From: Flavobacterium haoranii
GTDB lineage: Bacteria > Bacteroidota > Bacteroidia > Flavobacteriales > Flavobacteriaceae
Assembly (NCBI GenBank): GCA_003246205.1
Contig: QKBC01000026.1
Span: 1 to 48,306, forward strand
Direction: 5' to 3'
DNA: 48,306 bases
Part shown: one piece after another, positions 24,353-33,062 of the stretch
How the letters are laid out: each line of letters starts with the position of its first letter
Numbering within the stretch: position 1 is the first letter of the stretch
The notes under the pieces: model-generated
The model's input: the letters and a program-made list of their open reading frames with translations, nothing else
Told to the model about the DNA's origin: nothing
The model's database searches: none
Made by a program: the position numbers and the translations under genes

Positions 24353-25411
24353 ATGATTGAAACAGATATAGTGATTATCGGTGCAGGGCCTACAGGGCTT
24401 TTTGCCGTTTTTGAAGCCGGACTGCTTCAAATGAAATGCCACATTATTGATGCACTTCCACAACCGGGAGGTCAATTAGCAGAATTATATCCTAAAAAAC
24501 CTATTTTCGATATTCCGGGTTATCCCGAAGTTTTAGCAGGAGATTTGGTTGCCAATTTAATGGAGCAGATCAAACAATTCCAACCGGGATTTACTTTGGG
24601 AGAAACTGCTGAAACAATTGAAAAATTAGAAGACGGTACCTTTATCGTGACTACAAAAGAAGGAACAAAACACAAAGCAAAAGCTGTTGCTATTGCTGGT
24701 GGTTTGGGAACCTTTGAACCTCGTAAGCCAGCGTTAAAAGATATTGAATTTTATGAGTTGGAAGACAGAGGTGTTGATTATTTCGTAAAAGATCCTGAAA
24801 AGTACAGAGATAAAAATATTGTAATTGCCGGAGGAGGAGATTCTGCTTTAGACTGGTCGATCTTCTTGTCCAATGTGGCTAAATCGGTTACTTTAGTTCA
24901 TAGAAGAAATGAATTCCGAGGCGCTTTAGATTCGGTAGAAAAAGTAAAAGAACTAAAAGACGCCGGAAAAATTAAATTGGTTACTCCTGCAGAGGTTGTT
25001 GGGTTTAATGGTAGCGAACGAGTAACTGCTGTTGATATTGAAGTGAATGGTGCTCGTATGAAAACAGAGTGTGATTATTTTATTCCATTGTTTGGGTTAA
25101 CGCCAAAGTTAGGACCTATTGCAAATTGGGGATTAGAAATTGAAAAAAATGCCATTAAAGTAAATAACGCTTTAGATTACCAAACAAATGTTGAAGGGAT
25201 TTATGCTATTGGAGACGTAAATACCTATCCTGGTAAATTGAAGTTGATTTTATGTGGTTTCCACGAAGCAACGTTGATGTGTCAAAGTGTTTATAACCGA
25301 ATCAATCCGGGAAAACGTTATGTGTTGAAATATACGACCGTTTCCGGTGTTGATGGTTTTGACGGAACTCGTAAAGAAGCAGAAAAAGCAGTTGTAAAAT
25401 CAATAGATTAA
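24353..25411 (+). CDS. ferredoxin-NADP(+) reductase, thioredoxin-reductase-like type
   Basis: The 352-residue FAD/NADPH protein has the FAD motif G-A-G-P-T-G (10-15), P-G-G-Q-L near 38-42, the NADPH motif G-G-G-D-S-A (160-165) and the second FAD motif Y-A-I-G-D-V-N near 284-290. The C-x-x-C redox pair of true thioredoxin reductases is absent, and the C-terminal extension (about 305-352) is that of the YumC-type ferredoxin-NADP reductases. A 2Fe-2S ferredoxin gene starts 2 nt downstream. Electrons from NADPH would therefore pass to that ferredoxin in the cytosol. Confidence 0.9.
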   Translation: MIETDIVIIGAGPTGLFAVFEAGLLQMKCHIIDALPQPGGQLAELYPKKPIFDIPGYPEVLAGDLVANLMEQIKQFQPGFTLGETAETIEKLEDGTFIVTTKEGTKHKAKAVAIAGGLGTFEPRKPALKDIEFYELEDRGVDYFVKDPEKYRDKNIVIAGGGDSALDWSIFLSNVAKSVTLVHRRNEFRGALDSVEKVKELKDAGKIKLVTPAEVVGFNGSERVTAVDIEVNGARMKTECDYFIPLFGLTPKLGPIANWGLEIEKNAIKVNNALDYQTNVEGIYAIGDVNTYPGKLKLILCGFHEATLMCQSVYNRINPGKRYVLKYTTVSGVDGFDGTRKEAEKAVVKSID

Positions 25412-25413
25412 GA

Positions 25414-25746
25414 ATGCCTCAAGACGTAAATATAAAAATAACAGACCGAAACGGAGTTACTCACGAAGTATTAGCTCCAACGGATATGAATATGAATCTT
25501 ATGGAATTAATTCGTTCTTACGAATTAGCCGAAGAAGGAACTTTAGGTATTTGCGGAGGTATGGCTATGTGTGCTTCTTGTCAGGTTTATGTTTTGAACG
25601 ATGTAGTTCCTATTGACAGAAACCCGGACGAGGAAGCGATGCTTGATGAAGCGTATCACGTTCAGCCTAATAGTAGGTTAGGTTGTCAAATTCCCATAAC
25701 GGAAAATTTAGAAGGTTTAGAAGTGCAAATTGCACCGGAACAATAA
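25414..25746 (+). CDS. 2Fe-2S ferredoxin
   Basis: The 110-residue adrenodoxin-type ferredoxin has cluster ligands Cys47, Cys53, Cys56 and Cys91 (G-I-C-G-G-M-A-M-C-A-S-C and R-L-G-C-Q-I-P). It lies 2 nt after the reductase gene and ends at a strong terminator, so the two form a redox pair. The downstream acceptor (Fe-S assembly, a P450 or an oxygenase) is not evident here. Confidence 0.92.
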   Translation: MPQDVNIKITDRNGVTHEVLAPTDMNMNLMELIRSYELAEEGTLGICGGMAMCASCQVYVLNDVVPIDRNPDEEAMLDEAYHVQPNSRLGCQIPITENLEGLEVQIAPEQ

Positions 25747-25777
25747 AAAAAGCGAGAAATTTTTCTCGCTTTTTTAT
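25745..25777. terminator. bidirectional terminator
   Basis: An A-run followed by AGCGAGA pairs with TCTCGCT and a T-run. It serves the ferredoxin gene on the plus strand and the DUF6607 gene on the minus strand. Confidence 0.88.
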
Positions 25778-25784
25778 TACTTAT

Positions 25785-26672
25785 TTATTTAACAAATGAA
25801 TCTATAATGGCATCTGTTTTTTCTTTTGGGGTATTTGGTTCTAAGCTAAATAAGTGCATAAATAGTGGCTTTTTATCAACACTCGATTCTAAATTGATGT
25901 CTTTGTCAGCATCATACACAGTTTGCCATTTATCACGAACATTTTTCCATAATGTTTTGTTTTTGCCCCACCATTTTTGTGCGGCAACACATTTTGAATC
26001 GTCTACTTTTACGTAGTAATCGAGTCCTTTTTCTTGTGCTATTTCAGCATCTTTTCCATTAGAATTTCTAAGTAATTTTACATTGTCCTGTTCGTGCAAC
26101 CAACCATAATCGGTAATAGTATGGATGTTTCTTCTTTTTAATACATTGTAATCTTTTCTAATAGTATGTTCTCTTCTTGGAAGTGGAGCATCGGTAGTGT
26201 TAACCCAGTAATGTTTTCCATCTTCATGAATCCAAGTGGCAGTTCCTTCATATCGCGGGCTATCATCTACTTGATATACTTTTTGAGTCCATTGCCCTTT
26301 TACATCATTTGCAGCTAATTTTTTGTATTTCCATGTTTTGTCTTTGTAAAATTCGTAAAGCTCTGTGTTTTGGTATAACCAATCTTGACGCCAGTGTTTG
26401 ATGATTGTTGAATCGTTTACGATTAATAGATGTTGCATTACAATTTTGTTAGGAGAATCTTCTATTAATTCAACCCATTCTAAACCATAATCTTTTTTAG
26501 TAGGCGATGGTTTGTATAAACTATCTTGTTTAGGTTGAAAGGTCTCAGTAAAGTTGAATTGAACTTCATAACAGCCACACATACTTTTTATGGATTGAAT
26601 ATCTTCTTTTTTGTTTTGAGATAATGTAATGGTACTGAGTGTAATAGATAGTAATAAAAGTGCTTTTTTCAT
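25785..26672 (-). CDS. secreted DUF6607-family protein of a haem cluster
   Basis: The 295-residue protein has a signal peptide (about 1-19, T-L-S-Q end). The mature part begins near S-M-C-G-C-Y-E-V-Q-F-N-F-T-E-T with Cys32 and Cys34, and has many Trp, Tyr and His residues, for example W-V-E-L-I-E and K-H-Y-W-V-N. This matches what I know as DUF6607, a Bacteroidota family of unknown function often next to TonB receptors. Here it is divergent from an HmuR-like haem receptor and shares its promoter region with a Fur-like box. A role in haem or metal handling in the envelope is inferred from context only. Confidence 0.72.
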   Translation of the reverse strand: MKKALLLLSITLSTITLSQNKKEDIQSIKSMCGCYEVQFNFTETFQPKQDSLYKPSPTKKDYGLEWVELIEDSPNKIVMQHLLIVNDSTIIKHWRQDWLYQNTELYEFYKDKTWKYKKLAANDVKGQWTQKVYQVDDSPRYEGTATWIHEDGKHYWVNTTDAPLPRREHTIRKDYNVLKRRNIHTITDYGWLHEQDNVKLLRNSNGKDAEIAQEKGLDYYVKVDDSKCVAAQKWWGKNKTLWKNVRDKWQTVYDADKDINLESSVDKKPLFMHLFSLEPNTPKEKTDAIIDSFVK

Positions 26673-26722
26673 AAGTGAAGAATGTTTTTGATTAAAATTT
26701 CGGAGACAAAAATATTAAATTA

Positions 26723-26741
26723 ATTTAGAATAAATAAAAAT
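26723..26741. promoter_or_regulatory. candidate Fur box
   Basis: The left half is ATTTAGAAT, the half-site expected for a Bacteroidota Fur palindrome (ATTTAGAAT-N-ATTCTAAAT). The right half AATAAAAAT matches at 6 of 9 positions. It lies between the divergent DUF6607 and haem receptor genes and just upstream of a -7 element. Confidence 0.42.
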
Positions 26742-26747
26742 AATATA

Positions 26748-26755
26748 TACATTTG
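26748..26755 (+). promoter_or_regulatory. -7 element of the haem receptor promoter
   Basis: TACATTTG matches TAnnTTTG. No good TTG is found 17-19 nt upstream, where the Fur-like box overlaps, so the promoter is probably weak or regulated. Confidence 0.45.
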
Positions 26756-26789
26756 TCAAAATTATTTTAATTAAGATTTATTATAAATA

Positions 26790-28901
26790 ATGAAAAAAGG
26801 AATTCTAATAGTAAACTTAATATGGAGTGTTTTTGAGCTTACAGCGCAAGAAACAGTAAAGGATTCTACAGTTGTAAACGGGCTTAAAGAAGTTGTTGTA
26901 ACAGCCCAATTTGAGCCGCAATCATTAAAAAAATCGGTTCATAATGTAAGAGTAATTACTTCGGCAGATATACAAAACTTAGCAGCTAATACCTTAGGAG
27001 ATATTTTGAATCAATATATCAATATTACAGTTCGACCTAGTAGTAATACAGGACGTTCTACGGTTTCTATGTTTGGGCTGGATGCGGGATATTTTAAGAT
27101 TTTAGTAGATAATGTTCCTTTAGTGAATGAAAGTGGTCTAGGAAACAATACTGATTTATCCCAGATAAACCTGAACGATATTGAGAGAATTGAAATAATT
27201 GAAGGCTCCATGGGAGTGACGCATGGCGCCAATGCTGTTTCCGGAATTTTGAATATTATAACGAAGAAGTCAATAAAGAAGAAATGGGCTATAACGGCTA
27301 CTGCTCAGGAAGAAACTGTTGGTAAAGAATTTTCCTTGTTTAATGAAGGAAGGCATATTCAGAATTTAAAAGTGGCTTATAATATTTCAGAGCATTGGTT
27401 TGTTTCTGCCGGGAGTACACATAATGATTTTAAAGGGTTTTTAGGAGATTTGGGAGGGAAGTATTACTCAATTAATGATGGAGCCAGAGGTTACAGTTGG
27501 CTGCCTAAAGAACAATGGCAAGGTAACGCCTTATTATCCTATAAGAAAAATAGTTTCAGAGCTTTTTACAAGTTTGAGATTTTAGATGAAGTAATTGATT
27601 TTTATGGATTAGCAGCCCAATCCGGATACAATTCTGAATATGGATCTTACAAATATGGAGAAGATGAAAGATATTATACAAATAGATTGTACCACCATTT
27701 GAATGTTGTAGGGAAATTGTTTTCGCGATTAGATTACAATGTTTCCTTTTCACATCAATATCAAAAAAGAGAAGTAGAAGATTTCAGATATAATATTACA
27801 TACGATGTGGAAATGAATAATTCAAAGAACAAAGACCAGTCTATGGAAGTACTTTATTCCATCGGAACGTTAAGTAACTTTTTCAAGAAAAAAAGATTTG
27901 ATATTCAGGTTGGATATGAAGCGGTTAAAAATAATGGTTTTGCTGTTGTCGATGATGATGGTAACCAAACGAAAGAAGTAAGAAAAGGAATAGATAATAT
28001 AGACTTCTTTGCTATTTCTGAAATCAATATCAGTGATACATTTTCGATTCGGCCGGGAGCACGGTATTCAATACAATCGTTATTTGATAATCAGTATGCT
28101 ATTTCATTAGGAAGCCGGTATTTATTACCCGAAAACTTTGAGATCAGAGCTTCAATAGGAAAATCGTTTCGTACGCCTACTTTTGAGGAACTTTATAGTC
28201 AAATTATTTTCGACGGGCATTATTTTGTCGGAAATGAGAATCTGAATCCTGAGAAAAGTACTTCTTATGAAATTAGTTTAAAAAAGAAAACAGTATTTGA
28301 ATCCGGCTCTATTTTGTCTAATAGTTTAACAGCCGGTTACATTGATGTAAAGGATAGGATTACAAGTGCGCTTACCGGATATGAAGGAGCAACTCCTGTT
28401 TACGAATACATTAATATCAGCCAATATGGCAGTGTTAACTTTTCTTCTACAAATCAGTTTAAAACTGAAAACTGGAACTTTAATTTAGGAATTTCCTTAA
28501 CCGGAACCTCCAGAACAATTGATAATCTCGAATTTTCTTCGGATGACCGTTACCTGTATAATTTAAATATAAATGGCAGTATTTCTTATTCTGTTCCGAA
28601 GTGGAAAACAACTTTCTCGACTTATTATAAATATACCGGTAAAGCCCAACAATATGTTGCCGGTACTGATGAATATATCTTGTCTGAAATAGAGCCATAT
28701 AGCTGGCTGGATGTGTCAATCCGAAAATATTTTTGGAAAGATAAAATAGAATTGACTATCGGAAGTCGAAACCTTTTTGATATTACGAATGTTAATCAAT
28801 CTAACTTTAGTCAAGGTGCTGGCCATAGTGCATCATCACAGTTGTTACTGGCTTATGGAAGAAGTTACTTCGCAAAACTAACGTATAACCTTAATTTTTA
28901 A
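26790..28901 (+). CDS. TonB-dependent haem receptor (HmuR-like)
   Basis: The 703-residue receptor has a signal peptide (about 1-20), TonB box L-K-E-V-V-V-T-A-Q (about 32-40), plug (about 50-160) and barrel. In the barrel, F-R-T-P-T-F-E-E-L-Y (460-469) and N-L-N-P-E (484-488) correspond to the FRAP/YRAP and NPNL/NPDL motifs of haem receptors. His477 lies between them, where these receptors keep a haem-binding His. There is no CarboxypepD_reg domain. An HmuY-like lipoprotein gene follows after 23 nt. Together they would take haem across the outer membrane. Confidence 0.85.
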   Translation: MKKGILIVNLIWSVFELTAQETVKDSTVVNGLKEVVVTAQFEPQSLKKSVHNVRVITSADIQNLAANTLGDILNQYINITVRPSSNTGRSTVSMFGLDAGYFKILVDNVPLVNESGLGNNTDLSQINLNDIERIEIIEGSMGVTHGANAVSGILNIITKKSIKKKWAITATAQEETVGKEFSLFNEGRHIQNLKVAYNISEHWFVSAGSTHNDFKGFLGDLGGKYYSINDGARGYSWLPKEQWQGNALLSYKKNSFRAFYKFEILDEVIDFYGLAAQSGYNSEYGSYKYGEDERYYTNRLYHHLNVVGKLFSRLDYNVSFSHQYQKREVEDFRYNITYDVEMNNSKNKDQSMEVLYSIGTLSNFFKKKRFDIQVGYEAVKNNGFAVVDDDGNQTKEVRKGIDNIDFFAISEINISDTFSIRPGARYSIQSLFDNQYAISLGSRYLLPENFEIRASIGKSFRTPTFEELYSQIIFDGHYFVGNENLNPEKSTSYEISLKKKTVFESGSILSNSLTAGYIDVKDRITSALTGYEGATPVYEYINISQYGSVNFSSTNQFKTENWNFNLGISLTGTSRTIDNLEFSSDDRYLYNLNINGSISYSVPKWKTTFSTYYKYTGKAQQYVAGTDEYILSEIEPYSWLDVSIRKYFWKDKIELTIGSRNLFDITNVNQSNFSQGAGHSASSQLLLAYGRSYFAKLTYNLNF

Positions 28902-28924
28902 TATACTCAATACTAATTGTAATT

Positions 28925-30034
28925 ATGAAAAAAAGTATTTTTATTGCATCAGCAGTGGCTTTATTTATAGCTTCTTGTTCAAGTGATGATTCGACAGTGA
29001 CCAAGGGAGAAGAAACAACAGTTTTGTCGGTCGACCAAGCTGTGGTAGCTCCTTCTGTAGGCGGCGCCAATGAACCCAATCAAGTATTTGTAGATTTGAG
29101 TAGTGCTCAGGAAACAAGTATCCGACGAGATAGTTGGGACTTAGGATTTTATAGTGGAGATGAATTTAGAGTAATCATCAACGGTTCAATTAAAATGGCT
29201 GTAAAACAGCTGAATACAACAGATATAGCAGAAGTTCAGGAAGAAGATGCTTCTGTGGCTGTAGGATATACTACTTTGGCAGAGTTGGGCTATGTTGATA
29301 ATCCTACCGGGATTTTAACCGGAGCAGGAAATGGTGAAGGAACAGCTATTGCAGAAGTTTCCGATAATAACGAAAACAATAAAGTTTATCTGGTAAATTT
29401 GGGATATGAAGTAGGGACTACGATACCGGAAACCGGGACTGTAGCTTTAGATGGTGAAGCAAGAGGTTGGAAAAAGATAAGAGTTACAAAGCAAGGTAAT
29501 GATTATGTTTTACAATATGCAGATCTGGATGCTACAACCGCTCAATCTGTAACAATCTCTAAAAATGCAAACTATAACTTTGTGTTTGTAAGTTTAACAA
29601 ACGGACAAACAGTAAATGTTGAACCGGAAGCAGTTAAATGGGATTTGAACTTTACTGGATTTACAAATTACTATTCTGCCGGAACTAGTCAAATTACTTA
29701 TTATTTTTCAGATTTTATTACTACAAATATCCATGGAGGAACGCAAGTGTATGAAGTGGTTGTTAGTGATGCGACGCAAACAGAGGCTGTTTATTCAGAT
29801 TTTGCATTAGAAGATGTAGAAGATGCTAATTTCTGGTTTTCTGCTACAGATCAAAGAGCCATCGGAAGTAATTGGAGAAATGGCGGAGGTCCTTCTTCAG
29901 GGCCGAGTATAAAAGATGATCGCTTTTATATTGTTAAAGATGCAGACGGAAATATTTATAAATTAAGATTATTAGCATTAACAAATGATAACGGGGTACG
30001 AGGATATCCGGTTTTTGAATATGAGTTGCTATAA
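28925..30034 (+). CDS. HmuY-family haem-binding lipoprotein
   Basis: The 369-residue lipoprotein has lipobox I-A-S-C with lipidated Cys18, followed by S-S-D-D-S. The mature part contains the HmuY-type opening V-F-V-D-L-S-S-A-Q-E-T-S-I-R-R-D-S-W-D-L-G-F near 50-75 and a second K-W-D-L-N-F-T-G-F-T segment near 239-248, both known from this family. It is longer than the classical Porphyromonas HmuY. Proteins of this family capture haem at the cell surface and pass it to the HmuR receptor, encoded just upstream. The pair forms an operon that ends at a convergent terminator. Confidence 0.82.
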   Translation: MKKSIFIASAVALFIASCSSDDSTVTKGEETTVLSVDQAVVAPSVGGANEPNQVFVDLSSAQETSIRRDSWDLGFYSGDEFRVIINGSIKMAVKQLNTTDIAEVQEEDASVAVGYTTLAELGYVDNPTGILTGAGNGEGTAIAEVSDNNENNKVYLVNLGYEVGTTIPETGTVALDGEARGWKKIRVTKQGNDYVLQYADLDATTAQSVTISKNANYNFVFVSLTNGQTVNVEPEAVKWDLNFTGFTNYYSAGTSQITYYFSDFITTNIHGGTQVYEVVVSDATQTEAVYSDFALEDVEDANFWFSATDQRAIGSNWRNGGGPSSGPSIKDDRFYIVKDADGNIYKLRLLALTNDNGVRGYPVFEYELL

Positions 30035-30060
30035 CTCTTAGATTGTGTTTTGTATTATTA

Positions 30061-30089
30061 AAAAAGGCTATCTATTTAGATAGCCTTTT
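30061..30089. terminator. bidirectional terminator between HmuY and DUF3050 genes
   Basis: AAAAGGCTATCTA pairs with TAGATAGCCTTTT across a 2-nt loop, giving an almost perfect stem of 13 bp with T-runs on both strands. Confidence 0.88.
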
Positions 30090-30093
30090 GTTT

Positions 30094-30876
30094 TTAAACG
30101 AATTCTTGTTTTAGCATAATTTGTTCTCCGATAGCATCCCAAAGTTTGATTCTTTTCTCTAAAGCAAGTATAGCCATGTCAGTAGCTTCCTGCCATTTTT
30201 TCTCATCATTTTCACAAAGTTCTTCCATCATTTTCATAGCCATTGGTCCGTGTTCATCACCGTCAAGTTCAATATGTCTTTCAAAATAATAGATTAGTTG
30301 GGATAAATCAGTATCAGGAAAATTGTTTTGGAAATTCTTCAGAATTTCGGTAAACATTTCCGGAATAAGGTCTTCTCTTCCAAAGGTAAAAGCAGCCGCA
30401 ATTTGATGAACTTCCCCCTCTTCAATCACTCTAAAGGTGAAATCTAAGAAGTCTTTTACATTATCGTGCAAAGGGCTATGTTTAATAGATACAAAAATAT
30501 TCTGTGTTTCCTGAACATCATGTAAAAAGTCTAGAACAGTTGAAGTATTAGCTCCGCAAGCTTCCATTGCATCCAAATACAACTCATAATGACTTTTTCG
30601 TTTGCCAGCTTGATTAATATCAGTCTCTTCGGCTAATACAATTTCATTAATCAGGTAGCGAACTTCAGGGTTTCCAACCGGAATCCAGGGAGTTGTAGTA
30701 CAAGTTAATTTACTTTGTAAAGCTTTCAGTAAAGACATGAAATCCCATACAGCATAAACGTGGTTTTCTAAAAAACAATATAAATCATCCACGCTCTTTA
30801 TTTCGTTATATAAGCTATGGTGAAGTAATTGTTTTTTGTAGGGTTCAATTGTTCTGTGGATCGTTTGGGTATTCAT
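30094..30876 (-). CDS. DUF3050 protein, haem-oxygenase-like fold
   Basis: The 260-residue protein is soluble, helical and matches DUF3050, a family I place in the haem-oxygenase/TenA-like superfamily. Characteristic segments are H-V-Y-A-V-W-D-F-M-S-L-L near 39-50, V-G-N-P-E-V-R-Y-L-I-N-E near 67-78 and L-A-E-E-T-D near 81-86. Candidate metal ligands are Glu78 or Glu84, His96, Glu155 or His157, and a clear H-x3-D-x3-H (His201, Asp205, His209). This pattern is typical of haem-oxygenase-like diiron oxygenases. The gene converges on the haem receptor/HmuY operon. A diiron oxygenase or haem-degrading role is inference; no activity is known to me for the family. Confidence 0.75.
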   Translation of the reverse strand: MNTQTIHRTIEPYKKQLLHHSLYNEIKSVDDLYCFLENHVYAVWDFMSLLKALQSKLTCTTTPWIPVGNPEVRYLINEIVLAEETDINQAGKRKSHYELYLDAMEACGANTSTVLDFLHDVQETQNIFVSIKHSPLHDNVKDFLDFTFRVIEEGEVHQIAAAFTFGREDLIPEMFTEILKNFQNNFPDTDLSQLIYYFERHIELDGDEHGPMAMKMMEELCENDEKKWQEATDMAILALEKRIKLWDAIGEQIMLKQEFV

Positions 30877-30893
30877 AGCACTAATATTTTATA

Positions 30894-30901
30894 CAAAATT
30901 A
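30894..30901 (-). promoter_or_regulatory. -7 element of the DUF3050 gene promoter
   Basis: On the minus strand this is TAATTTTG, matching TAnnTTTG, 17 nt before the start codon. I do not see a clear -33 TTG. Confidence 0.35.
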
Positions 30902-30972
30902 AAAAATGCTTCTCTAATTTGAGACGTATTTTAATGCAAAAGTTTAATTTTCAAAAGAAAATTATGCAAAGA

Positions 30973-31614
30973 CTATTCCAAAGAATGTTTTTTTAAGATT
31001 TTTTTCCAGGTTTTATATTGTTTTTTATCTAAAGTTGACTTCAGGAACTCTTCAAACTCTTTTTCTTTCTTTTGCGGATCAAAAGGTTCAGACGGATCCA
31101 TGTTTTCCGAATTGGCAAAATCTTCTATAGCCTTTTTTTGAGTTTCTGTTAAATTTAAATCTTTGGCATTTTCTCGAAAAACCTCCATTATATTTTGTTT
31201 GTGAAGTCTATTCCCTTTTTGTGGATTGTTACTCAATTCTTTCCATTTTTGGAATTGTTCTTCAGAAAGAATCTTTTTGAACTTCTCTTCTCTCTTTTTC
31301 TTTTCAGCTTCCATTTTGTTCTTTAATTCTTCAGGAGAAGCATTAGGAGTAAAAGAAGTGCTACGTTTTTTCTCTTCTTCGAGCAATTCTTCTCGTACTA
31401 ATAGTTCTTGAAGCTCGTCAAGATTTAGATTTTCTTTTAAAAAACTCAATTGTTCTTCAACAGACATTTTATTAGAACCAGAATCTTTTTGTTCAAACTG
31501 ATTTCCAGGTGGCGGTCCGGAAGGTCTTTGTCCTCTCATACCTCCGCTTCTCATTCCGGTTTGCGAGAAAGTAGTAAGGCTAAACAGTAAAAGCCATAGA
31601 TATACATTTTTCAT
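30973..31614 (-). CDS. small secreted LTxxQ-like (Spy/CpxP-type) protein
   Basis: The 213-residue protein has a signal peptide (about 1-18, T-T-F-S-Q end), a Gly/Pro/Arg-rich stretch (about 20-37), then a highly charged helical region. N-L-N-L-D-E-L-Q and D-L-N-L-T-E-T-Q recur as in the LTxxQ motif of Spy/CpxP-like periplasmic proteins, and each half is followed by an E-Q-F-Q-K-W or K-Q-Y-K-T-W segment, suggesting an internal duplication. I chose ATG at 31614; an upstream TTG would add two residues. A periplasmic chaperone or metal/envelope-stress role is only a family-level guess. Confidence 0.75.
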   Translation of the reverse strand: MKNVYLWLLLFSLTTFSQTGMRSGGMRGQRPSGPPPGNQFEQKDSGSNKMSVEEQLSFLKENLNLDELQELLVREELLEEEKKRSTSFTPNASPEELKNKMEAEKKKREEKFKKILSEEQFQKWKELSNNPQKGNRLHKQNIMEVFRENAKDLNLTETQKKAIEDFANSENMDPSEPFDPQKKEKEFEEFLKSTLDKKQYKTWKKILKKHSLE

Positions 31615-31707
31615 AATCAATAAATTTCAAGACTAAAGTAACGGAAAATGATTAATGAAAAAAGTTTATAAAAAGTTAAACTTTATAAAAGTAACGTTAG
31701 AGCTTAA

Positions 31708-31735
31708 AAAAAGCAGGTTGAAAAACCTGCTTTTT
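31708..31735 (-). terminator. terminator of the glutaryl-CoA dehydrogenase gene
   Basis: AAAAAGCAGGTT (31708-31719) pairs with AACCTGCTTTTT (31724-31735) around a 4-nt loop, just after the stop codon at 31739. Confidence 0.88.
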
Positions 31736-31738
31736 GAT

Positions 31739-32917
31739 TTATTTGAATGCTGAAAGACCGGTTACATCCATTCCGGTAATCAGTAAGTGAATATCATGTG
31801 TGCCTTCGTAAGTAATTACAGATTCTAAATTCATCATGTGTCGCATGATTGAGTATTCTCCGGTAATTCCCATTCCGCCTAGCATTTGACGAGCTTCACG
31901 TGCAATATGAATTGCCATGTCAACATTATTGCGTTTTGCCATAGAAATCTGAGCAGAAGTAGCTCTTCCTTCGTTACGCAAAACACCTAAACGCCAGGTT
32001 AATAATTGCGCTTTAGTGATTTCGGTAATCATTTCAGCTAATTTTTTTTGCTGTAACTGCGTAGCTCCGATTGGTTTGTCAAATTGGATACGCTCTTTAG
32101 AATAGCGTAAAGCAGTGTCATAACAATCCATAGCAGCTCCGATAGCTCCCCAAGCAATTCCGTAGCGTGCAGAATCCAAACAACCTAGCGGAGCGCCTAA
32201 ACCTGATTTCCCGGGTAATAGGTTTTCTTTAGGAACTTTTACATTATCAAAAATCAATTCACCTGTAGCAGAAGCTCTTAATGACCATTTGTTGTGGGTT
32301 TCAGGAGTTGAAAAACCTTCCATGCCTCGTTCCACAACTAAGCCGTGAATTCTTCCTTCTTCATTTTTAGCCCAAACCACAGCAATATCGGCAAAAGGAG
32401 CATTAGAAATCCACATTTTAGCTCCGTTTAAAAGGTAATGATCGCCTTTATCTTTAAAATTAGTGATCATTCCGCCCGGATTGGAACCGAAATCAGGTTC
32501 TGTTAAACCGAAACATCCTATCATTTCACCTGTAGCTAATTTAGGAAGATACTTCATTTTTTGCTCTTCTGTTCCGTATTTCCAAATAGGATACATTACT
32601 AAAGAAGATTGTACGGATGAAGTGGATCGAATACCTGAATCGCCACGTTCTATTTCCTGCATGATAAGCCCATAGGAAATTTGATCTAATCCGGCTCCTC
32701 CGTATTCTACCGGAATATAAGGTCCGAATCCTCCGATTTCGCCAAGACCTTTTACAATATGTTTTGGAAATTCAGCACGTTGTGCGTAGTCTTCAATAAT
32801 AGGAGAAATTTCTTTTTTGACCCAAGCTCTTGTTGCTTCACGTACTAATTTATGTTCATCCGTTAATAAATCGTCTACTAAGTAATAGTCAGGCGATTGA
32901 AATAAATCTGGTTTCAT
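31739..32917 (-). CDS. gcdH: glutaryl-CoA dehydrogenase
   Basis: The 392-residue acyl-CoA dehydrogenase has R-S-T-S-S-V-Q-S-S-L-V-M at 97-108; this Arg in R-S-x-x-S-V-Q-S-S-L-V-M is the glutaryl-CoA carboxylate contact of the GCDH subgroup. Glu371 in Y-E-G-T-H is the catalytic base. The FAD-binding segments G-C-F-G-L-T-E-P-D and K-M-W-I-S-N are present. It oxidises and decarboxylates glutaryl-CoA to crotonyl-CoA in lysine/tryptophan breakdown. I start it at ATG 32917 (M-K-P-D-L-F); the frame stays open 15 codons further upstream, but that extension is unlike the family. It is monocistronic. Confidence 0.9.
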   Translation of the reverse strand: MKPDLFQSPDYYLVDDLLTDEHKLVREATRAWVKKEISPIIEDYAQRAEFPKHIVKGLGEIGGFGPYIPVEYGGAGLDQISYGLIMQEIERGDSGIRSTSSVQSSLVMYPIWKYGTEEQKMKYLPKLATGEMIGCFGLTEPDFGSNPGGMITNFKDKGDHYLLNGAKMWISNAPFADIAVVWAKNEEGRIHGLVVERGMEGFSTPETHNKWSLRASATGELIFDNVKVPKENLLPGKSGLGAPLGCLDSARYGIAWGAIGAAMDCYDTALRYSKERIQFDKPIGATQLQQKKLAEMITEITKAQLLTWRLGVLRNEGRATSAQISMAKRNNVDMAIHIAREARQMLGGMGITGEYSIMRHMMNLESVITYEGTHDIHLLITGMDVTGLSAFK

Positions 32918-33062
32918 TATAGTTTGTTTTGGTAAACAAATGTAAACAAAGATTTTTAACAAATCAACGAGTAAATGTTATATTTAGAAAAGAGGTTTTA
33001 AAATTAATTTGTTTAGAAAGATAAACTTTAATAAATTTATGACAGATTAAACGATATAAAAT

